In this document: positions 61,157 through 64,000 of the stretch, in pieces | How the letters are laid out: every line of letters starts with the position of its first letter | Position numbering within the stretch: the stretch's first letter is position 1 | Origin: Bacteroidales bacterium | GTDB taxonomy: Bacteria > Bacteroidota > Bacteroidia > Bacteroidales > UBA3663 | DNA length: 64,000 nt | NCBI GenBank assembly: GCA_017449065.1 | Contig: JAFSKF010000018.1 | Span: 1-64,000, forward strand | Reading direction: 5' to 3' | Notes under the pieces: generated by a model | Databases searched by the model: none | Told to the model about the DNA's origin: nothing | The model's input: the letters and a program-made list of their open reading frames with translations, nothing else | Translations under genes and position numbers: made by a program

Positions 61157-62851
61157 ATGAAACGCTATATTCTTCCATTGATAGCCTTTTTGGCTTTACC
61201 TTTGAACGCGCAGAACGTAGTGGATGCAGTCCGCTTCGGATCGAACGACATTACGGGAACCGCCCGTTATCGCAGTATGGCAGGTGCCTTCGGCGCATTG
61301 GGTGGCGATCCTTCTGCCATGACCGACAATCCTGCAGGCATGGGTATTTTCCGAGGCACAAGCCAGATTTCTATCACCCCGAATCTTTCTTTCGCCCACA
61401 GTACGGTCGATGGTTCGGTGAAGACCAAAATCAAGAAATCAGATGCAGCTGTCAGCAACTTGGGTTACGTCATTTCGTTCAAGACCGAATCTGCAGAGCA
61501 TCTGGTAAACTTCAATGTCGGTGTCGGCTTTAACCACAGCGCCAGCCTGGAACGCCGCTATCGGATGGTCATGGATCAGCCTCTCAGTTCCTTCGGTGCC
61601 TACTTGGCCAATCGCGCCAACAATGCGCTGATGGCAACTGGACAGTATAGTAACCCTTATTATATTGAAACAAACGGGAAGAAAGATCCCATGTTTCCAC
61701 TTTCGGCGATATATGGATTCCATCGCTATGCTATTGATCAGGTGCAAACGACAGATGCTGGGGGAAATACAACCTTCTATGATGGCGTGGAATCATACGA
61801 CCAGCGCGAAGGACTTCCAAGCTACCAACGTCTATTGGTAAACGAGCATAACCGCAATGATGAATACAACATCAACTTCTCTGCCAATTGGGACGATTTC
61901 ATCTACGGAGGTCTGTCAATCAGTATCGCCGACTTTAATTCGACCATCAACTCCGAGATGAATGAGGATTATCAATCCGATTATAAAGGCAATTACACCC
62001 AATATTTCAACGATCTGGAAACCAAAGGATCGGGTGTAGGTATCAAGGCGGGCATTTTAATTAAACCTTCCGACCATTGGCGCTTGGGTGCGGCTGTGCA
62101 CACGCCGACGTGGTATCACATGAAGGACATATACGCAGCAAAGATGGTTACAGATGATACCCGATGTGATTATAAGGATCACTTCGAGGACGAGACCTAC
62201 GAATTCCGTTACCGCTACTATTCTCCTTGGGAGTATCAGCTCAGCACAGCATGGGTGCTCGGCAACAAGGGACTCTTGAGTTTGGAATACGACCTGAAGG
62301 ATTTCACCTCACAGAAATATAAAGTAGATGAGGATGATGACGACGGCACAGATCCGTATGCCGATGTCAATAGCTGCTTCGACGACTTCTGCGCCCTGCA
62401 GCACACTTTCAAAGCCGGTGCCGAGTTACGCGTAACCGATCACTTCAGTCTTCGCTGCGGATATGCCTACAAGACTTCTCCTTATCAGAAAGACTTGCTT
62501 GATCATCCCGGCAAGTCTCGCGGCTGGAGCAACGGCTATTTCGGGGACGACAACACCCTGCTTTATGATTCTTCGAATAAGCCGAACTATACAATTCTCG
62601 ATGATCAGCAGTACATCACAGCCGGTATGGGCTGGCACGGCGATTCCTGGTTCGTTGATCTTTCGTTCATGCATCATACCCAGAATGAACTCTTGGCGGC
62701 CTACCCAACTACCGATGCACTTTATAACATCGATGAAAACGGCATTGTCACCATGACCAACGATCCTAACTATGGTGCTGTATCTGCCGACCATGTGAAG
62801 CTGACGACCCGCAAACTGAACTGGGATCTTACCGTCGGTTTCCGATTCTAA
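61157..62851 (+). CDS. OmpP1/FadL-family outer-membrane protein
   Basis: Starting at the second ATG (MKRYILPLIAFLALPLNAQ, 564 residues) gives a good signal peptide; the ATG at 61151 adds only two residues. The mature start NVVDAVRFGSNDITGTARYRSMAGAFGALGGDPSAMTDNPAGMG is typical of the OmpP1/FadL/TodX group in Bacteroidetes, followed by a beta-barrel and a terminal Phe (TVGFRF). Such proteins take up hydrophobic molecules through the outer membrane. The substrate is unknown. Confidence 0.87.
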   Translation: MKRYILPLIAFLALPLNAQNVVDAVRFGSNDITGTARYRSMAGAFGALGGDPSAMTDNPAGMGIFRGTSQISITPNLSFAHSTVDGSVKTKIKKSDAAVSNLGYVISFKTESAEHLVNFNVGVGFNHSASLERRYRMVMDQPLSSFGAYLANRANNALMATGQYSNPYYIETNGKKDPMFPLSAIYGFHRYAIDQVQTTDAGGNTTFYDGVESYDQREGLPSYQRLLVNEHNRNDEYNINFSANWDDFIYGGLSISIADFNSTINSEMNEDYQSDYKGNYTQYFNDLETKGSGVGIKAGILIKPSDHWRLGAAVHTPTWYHMKDIYAAKMVTDDTRCDYKDHFEDETYEFRYRYYSPWEYQLSTAWVLGNKGLLSLEYDLKDFTSQKYKVDEDDDDGTDPYADVNSCFDDFCALQHTFKAGAELRVTDHFSLRCGYAYKTSPYQKDLLDHPGKSRGWSNGYFGDDNTLLYDSSNKPNYTILDDQQYITAGMGWHGDSWFVDLSFMHHTQNELLAAYPTTDALYNIDENGIVTMTNDPNYGAVSADHVKLTTRKLNWDLTVGFRF

Positions 62852-62879
62852 ACTTTTTTATTGCTACTGATACCCGTTT

Positions 62880-64000
62880 GTGGAAAACTATTTAGACACA
62901 TTAAACTCAAGCCAGAGGGCCGCCGTAGAATATTGCGACGGCCCCCAGTTGGTTATAGCAGGCGCAGGTTCGGGCAAGACCCGCGTACTGACCATGAAGA
63001 TTGCCTATCTGTTGCAGCATGGTTACCAGCCGGACGGCATCATCGCGCTGACGTTTACAAAAAAGGCAGCGACAGAGATGCAGAACCGTATTCAGACGCT
63101 GGTGGGCACAGGTCCTGCCCGACGCCTGTGGATGGGCACCTTCCATTCGCTTTTCGGACGGATTCTCCGCCGCGAATCCGCCCGCTTGGGATTCCGTCCA
63201 GATTTCACCATCTACGACCAGCAGGATTCGCGCAATCTCGTCAAGACCATCATCAAGGAAATGGGATTAGACGAAAAACAATACAAGCCGAATCAGGTGC
63301 ACAACCAGATCAGCAACGCCAAAAACAATCTGATTACGCCAGGCATGTATGCCGCCAACCGCGAACTGATGATGTTCGATGCGCAGGCAAAACGACCGAA
63401 GATTGCCGAAATTTACCAGCAATACTGGAACCGCTGCTATCAGGCAGGAGCCATGGACTTCGACGATCTTTTGCTCTATACCAACATCCTGTTCCGCGAT
63501 CACCCCGACCTGCTGGAGTATTATCAGGACTATTTTAAATATGTGTTGGTCGATGAGTATCAGGACACCAACCGTGCCCAGCATCTCATTGTCGAACAAC
63601 TGGCTCGCAAACACAAGCATCTTTGCGTGGTGGGCGATGATGCCCAGTCGATCTATTCTTTCCGTGGCGCCAACATCCGCAATATCCTCGACCTCCGGCA
63701 ACAGATTCCAGATACCCGTCTGTTCAAACTCGAACAGAACTACCGTTCCACCCAGAACATCGTGGATGCCGCCAACAGTCTCATCGCCAAAAACAAGGAA
63801 CAGATCCGGAAAACGATTTTCAGCGAGAAGGAACGCGGATCACTGCTGCGTCTGACGGGTTGTTACAGCGACCTTGAAGAAGCCACTCGTGTGGTTAAAC
63901 AGATTCAGGAACTGCACGACCGGAGGAACTATGCCTACCGGGACTGCGCCGTGCTCTACCGGAATAACTTCATCAGCCGCGTCTTCGAGGACGAACTCCG
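62880..64000 (+). CDS. UvrD/PcrA-type ATP-dependent DNA helicase (partial, C-terminus off window)
   Basis: The reading frame begins with a GTG at 62880; an in-frame stop at 62868-62870 and no ATG in between make this the start. The first 373 residues show the superfamily 1 helicase motifs: LNSSQRAAVEY (Q motif), AGAGSGKT (Walker A), LTFTKKAATEM (Ia), VLVDEYQDTN (II), VVGDDAQSIYSFRGA (III) and NYRST (IV). The protein unwinds DNA in repair and replication-restart. It lies 28 bp after the OmpP1 gene. UvrD and PcrA are not separable from this part alone. Confidence 0.94.
   Translation, partial: MENYLDTLNSSQRAAVEYCDGPQLVIAGAGSGKTRVLTMKIAYLLQHGYQPDGIIALTFTKKAATEMQNRIQTLVGTGPARRLWMGTFHSLFGRILRRESARLGFRPDFTIYDQQDSRNLVKTIIKEMGLDEKQYKPNQVHNQISNAKNNLITPGMYAANRELMMFDAQAKRPKIAEIYQQYWNRCYQAGAMDFDDLLLYTNILFRDHPDLLEYYQDYFKYVLVDEYQDTNRAQHLIVEQLARKHKHLCVVGDDAQSIYSFRGANIRNILDLRQQIPDTRLFKLEQNYRSTQNIVDAANSLIAKNKEQIRKTIFSEKERGSLLRLTGCYSDLEEATRVVKQIQELHDRRNYAYRDCAVLYRNNFISRVFEDEL

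Overview
The window is a piece of a Bacteroidales chromosome, most like Prevotella/Paraprevotella or a close relative. The evidence is SusC/SusD outer-membrane pairs, FAS1 (fasciclin) lipoproteins, GH97, GH106, GH127 and PL11 enzymes, a Reg_prop/Y_Y_Y sensor, several promoters of the Bacteroidetes type (TTTG, 19-21 bp, TAnnTTTG), and secreted proteins ending in a short 'YxLxGxxV...GxYIVNGxK' tail. The genus is inferred from gene content only.

Positions 1-47293 are mostly one large polysaccharide utilisation locus (PUL), nearly all on the minus strand. Read in the direction of transcription it begins with an orphan ECF sigma factor (42663-42127). An alginate-lyase-like secreted enzyme, a 1138-residue modular surface protein, a GH106 alpha-L-rhamnosidase and a GH39 enzyme follow. 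After a hairpin at 31390-31433 come three FAS1 lipoproteins interleaved with two SusC/SusD pairs, ending at a strong terminator (14949-14985). Beyond an AT-rich interruption (about 9.4-14.9 kb) the enzyme set continues: MFS sugar transporter, GH127, then from a clear internal promoter GH97, a heparinase II/III-fold lyase, GH88 and mannose-6-phosphate isomerase (cut by the window edge). At the other end a divergent GH28/GH49-like gene overlaps, tail to tail, a membrane-bound regulator with periplasmic propellers joined directly to an AraC-type DNA-binding domain. Together the enzymes point to an acidic, rhamnose-containing glycan with side chains (pectic rhamnogalacturonan, arabinogalactan/gum or ulvan-like). 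The exact substrate cannot be read from sequence.

The AT-rich interruption holds the least explained biology. It has two convergent modules, each a large secreted beta-helix-like protein followed by a 53-56 residue peptide of one family, each closed by its own terminator, plus tandem repeats and an insertion-sequence-like palindrome. One of the large proteins shares an unnamed ~180-residue domain with the 1138-residue PUL protein.

From 47.5 kb the genes are mostly on the plus strand and more housekeeping in character: a 41-bp tandem repeat array, a 5'-nucleotidase lipoprotein, a GH3/beta-lactamase fusion, a sodium-pumping oxaloacetate decarboxylase operon (oadG-oadA-oadB) interrupted by a four-helix-bundle gene inside inverted heptamer arrays, a PL11 rhamnogalacturonan lyase with L-rhamnose mutarotase, PrmA (minus strand), a strange Trp/Tyr- then Ser/Gly/Arg-rich secreted protein, an OmpP1/FadL-family porin, and the start of a UvrD/PcrA-type helicase. 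I saw no rRNA, tRNA, CRISPR array or intact transposase.
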